21,698 nt of DNA from a bacterium. GTDB taxonomy: Bacteria; Patescibacteriota; Minisyncoccia; Phycocordibacterales; Phycocordibacteraceae. A program made the position numbers and the translations under genes. The number at the start of each line of letters is the position of its first letter. Position 1 is the stretch's first letter. The notes under the pieces were generated by a model. The model was given only the letters and a program-made list of their open reading frames with translations. It was not told the origin of the DNA and ran no database searches. Positions 20,389 to 21,698 of this stretch are shown piece by piece. The stretch spans positions 1-21,698 of the forward strand of contig JAKAGD010000004.1 in NCBI GenBank assembly GCA_021817685.1, given 5' to 3'.

Positions 20389-21594
20389 TTAGAGCGAGTA
20401 GCTCCAGAGCGCTCCGTCGTTCTTATTCACGAAAGTGAGGAGCGTGTTTGCGGGGTCGACCGCCGGTGCGATGAGGTCGAGCGATCCCCCCGTCTCTTTA
20501 GAGAAATCCAATACGAGCTGTGCGTAGCGTCCGGAAACCTGTATCCGCCAGACGCGGTCGTTGAAAGAAACGGCGCCCTGATACCAATCGTCGGGATACG
20601 AGAAGCCCGTCGGCGGGCTTACCGGAATGCCGCAGTAGAGGGCGGAATCATCCGCCGTCCATACGCATTTGTCTGCAATGGTCGCGACGGGGAGCGGAAC
20701 TATTTCGCCGGTTGCCGTGTTCGCCAGTTCCGTGAGGAGAGCGCCGCCGGCAGAATAGCTTACGAGCACCCACTTCCCCGAAGGGCTCGCGAGAGCGATC
20801 AGACCGAAGAGCGGGCCCGCTATCCTCGAAAAATGCCCGGAAGCATCGACGAGAAAAGCATCACCGGCAAGCGTGGCGGACGGCTTTGTGAACGCAAGGT
20901 ATTGGGATTTTCCCGCAAAGGAGACGCGGAGAGAAGAAAGCGGCGATGAGAACACGGTTGACGAGTGCGTCCCGTCGGTGCGCACGAGCGAGGCGGTAGA
21001 ACCGTTCACTCCCGATGCAAGGGTGAGCACTCCGGTAGAAGACACTGCCGTATCGGACAGGTCTTGCGATAGGAAAAATCCGCCGGTCCCTCCGGAGGGA
21101 AGAGCGTATGTGTTTACGGTCGAGAAATTCGCGCCGGAGAGGTAGCGCACGAACGCTACCGAGGCGTCCGGGAGCCAGAGAGCGGACTGGACACCCGGAA
21201 TGGTTTTGTTGCTCGTCCGCGTGAGCGTTCTGGAAAGAGTGCTGTATGAAAATACGTTGCCGCTTTCGCGCTCTATGAAACTGACGAGTGTTTCCGGCGT
21301 TGATGTCGACGAAGAATTCTTTTTGTCGGTGACCGCTTCTCCCGGAACGACCGGTCCGCCGCTTATCTTCACGAGTCGAGCGGACACCGCCACGGGCGCG
21401 CTTGGCGCGCCCGTCGTGGTTCCGGTTCCGCCCGTACTCGGCGCCCCGGTCTGCCCCGCCGCCGGGAGAGTCGTGCCGGGGCTCGGCGTCGCGACCGTGA
21501 CGCCGGCAGAGCCGCCGGTGAAGAACAGGAAATACACCGCCGTGCCGATGAGGAGGACGATGATGACCGAAGCGATGATGAGGTAGCGGCGCAT
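20389..21594 (-). CDS. Membrane-anchored, exported propeller-like protein of unknown function
   Basis: 401 aa. A signal anchor (residues 4-27) leads into a Thr/Gly/Pro/Ser-rich linker (about 30-72). The rest is beta-rich with repeated short modules such as SALWLPDASVAFVRYL, LIALASPSGKWVLVSYS and KCVWTADDSALYC, the spacing expected of WD40/TolB-like beta-propeller blades (a 'W-P/S/A-D' turn in each). This suggests a surface-exposed binding protein; no enzyme motif is seen. It converges with yidC (12-bp gap). The upstream gene fragment ends 7 bp before its ATG, so the two likely form one operon. Confidence 0.75.
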   Translation of the reverse strand: MRRYLIIASVIIVLLIGTAVYFLFFTGGSAGVTVATPSPGTTLPAAGQTGAPSTGGTGTTTGAPSAPVAVSARLVKISGGPVVPGEAVTDKKNSSSTSTPETLVSFIERESGNVFSYSTLSRTLTRTSNKTIPGVQSALWLPDASVAFVRYLSGANFSTVNTYALPSGGTGGFFLSQDLSDTAVSSTGVLTLASGVNGSTASLVRTDGTHSSTVFSSPLSSLRVSFAGKSQYLAFTKPSATLAGDAFLVDASGHFSRIAGPLFGLIALASPSGKWVLVSYSAGGALLTELANTATGEIVPLPVATIADKCVWTADDSALYCGIPVSPPTGFSYPDDWYQGAVSFNDRVWRIQVSGRYAQLVLDFSKETGGSLDLIAPAVDPANTLLTFVNKNDGALWSYSL

Positions 21595-21601
21595 AGGGTA
21601 T

Positions 21602-21691
21602 TTATTTGACGGGGATGGAGCACTTGAGCGTCACGGTATTATCGGGGTTCCCTGAAGTGGTCAATGTACCCCCGGCGTTCTGGCAATCGGT
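21602..21691 (-). CDS. Possible 3' end of an exported protein gene, cut by the window edge
   Basis: Reading the minus strand into a TAA at 21602-21604 gives 29 residues ending NTVTLKCSIPVK, with two cysteines about 22 residues apart and a Thr/Gly/Asn-rich composition like a secreted protein C-terminus. An in-frame TAG at 21692-21694, four bases from the window edge, blocks extension, so this is either the end of a gene with an edge sequence error or a chance reading frame. It has no start codon other than internal TTG/GTG. Confidence 0.35.
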   Translation of the reverse strand, partial: TDCQNAGGTLTTSGNPDNTVTLKCSIPVK

Positions 21692-21698
21692 CTAGATC

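Noticed and set aside
1..21698. CRISPR array, insertion sequence, prophage or toxin-antitoxin system
   Set aside because: I looked for regularly spaced direct repeats, transposase or integrase motifs and paired small ORFs, and found none that I could support.
1..21698. Alternative genetic code (TGA as Gly or Trp)
   Set aside because: Several conserved genes end at TGA exactly at their family-expected C-terminus, and Trp is encoded by TGG, so code 11 fits.

Overview
This 21.7-kb window looks like a chromosomal segment of a small-genome CPR/Patescibacteria bacterium, most likely Parcubacteria (a Kaiserbacteria- or Adlerbacteria-like, GC-rich lineage). This assignment is an inference. It rests on compact genes with tiny gaps and overlaps, shortened versions of core proteins (a YebC of 184 aa, a DNA polymerase I without a recognisable proofreading domain, a 229-aa HolA-like protein), a Mur ligase lacking its N-terminal domain, an adhesin-like lamin-tail protein, a type IV pilus ATPase, and near absence of Shine-Dalgarno sites. 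TGA is a normal stop (it ends polA and dnaA), so the Gly-recoded code of Gracilibacteria/SR1 does not apply.

Layout. 1-2.0 kb: an AT-richer peptidase E-like gene, a small two-helix membrane protein, two oppositely oriented tRNA-Arg genes (CCG and GCG) flanking a hairpin-rich spacer, and rpsT. 2.0-6.0 kb: ruvA with a MurE-like ligase, an exported Cys-containing lamin-tail-domain protein, tRNA-Lys(TTT), a PQ-loop-like membrane protein and a small coiled-coil membrane protein. 6.0-10.1 kb: the minus-strand operon tsaE-polA-holA, and a small lipoprotein gene. 10.1-14.3 kb: a pilB/gspE-type ATPase, a structured intergenic region, the run ruvB-yebC-ruvC and a tiny acidic ORF. 14.3-21.7 kb: a class A penicillin-binding protein, then the classic replication-origin neighbourhood (dnaN and dnaA on minus; rpmH, rnpA and yidC on plus), a membrane-anchored propeller-like protein and the 3' end of one more gene.

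How the genes work together. The window joins replication and repair (dnaA, dnaN, polA, holA, ruvA, ruvB, ruvC), translation and tRNA maturation (tRNAs, rpsT, rpmH, rnpA, tsaE), envelope building (Mur ligase, PBP, yidC) and surface functions (pilus ATPase, lamin-tail protein, lipoprotein). DnaA-box-like sequences cluster between dnaN and dnaA, marking a probable oriC.

The two most striking patterns lie outside the genes. First, many genes have a -10 hexamer, often an extended TGn -10, ending 6-9 nt before the start codon, so their mRNAs should be leaderless or nearly so; only a few genes have a clear Shine-Dalgarno site. Second, at least two intergenic regions, possibly three, carry a related hairpin element with a conserved TAGG loop followed at once by TCGTTCGG.
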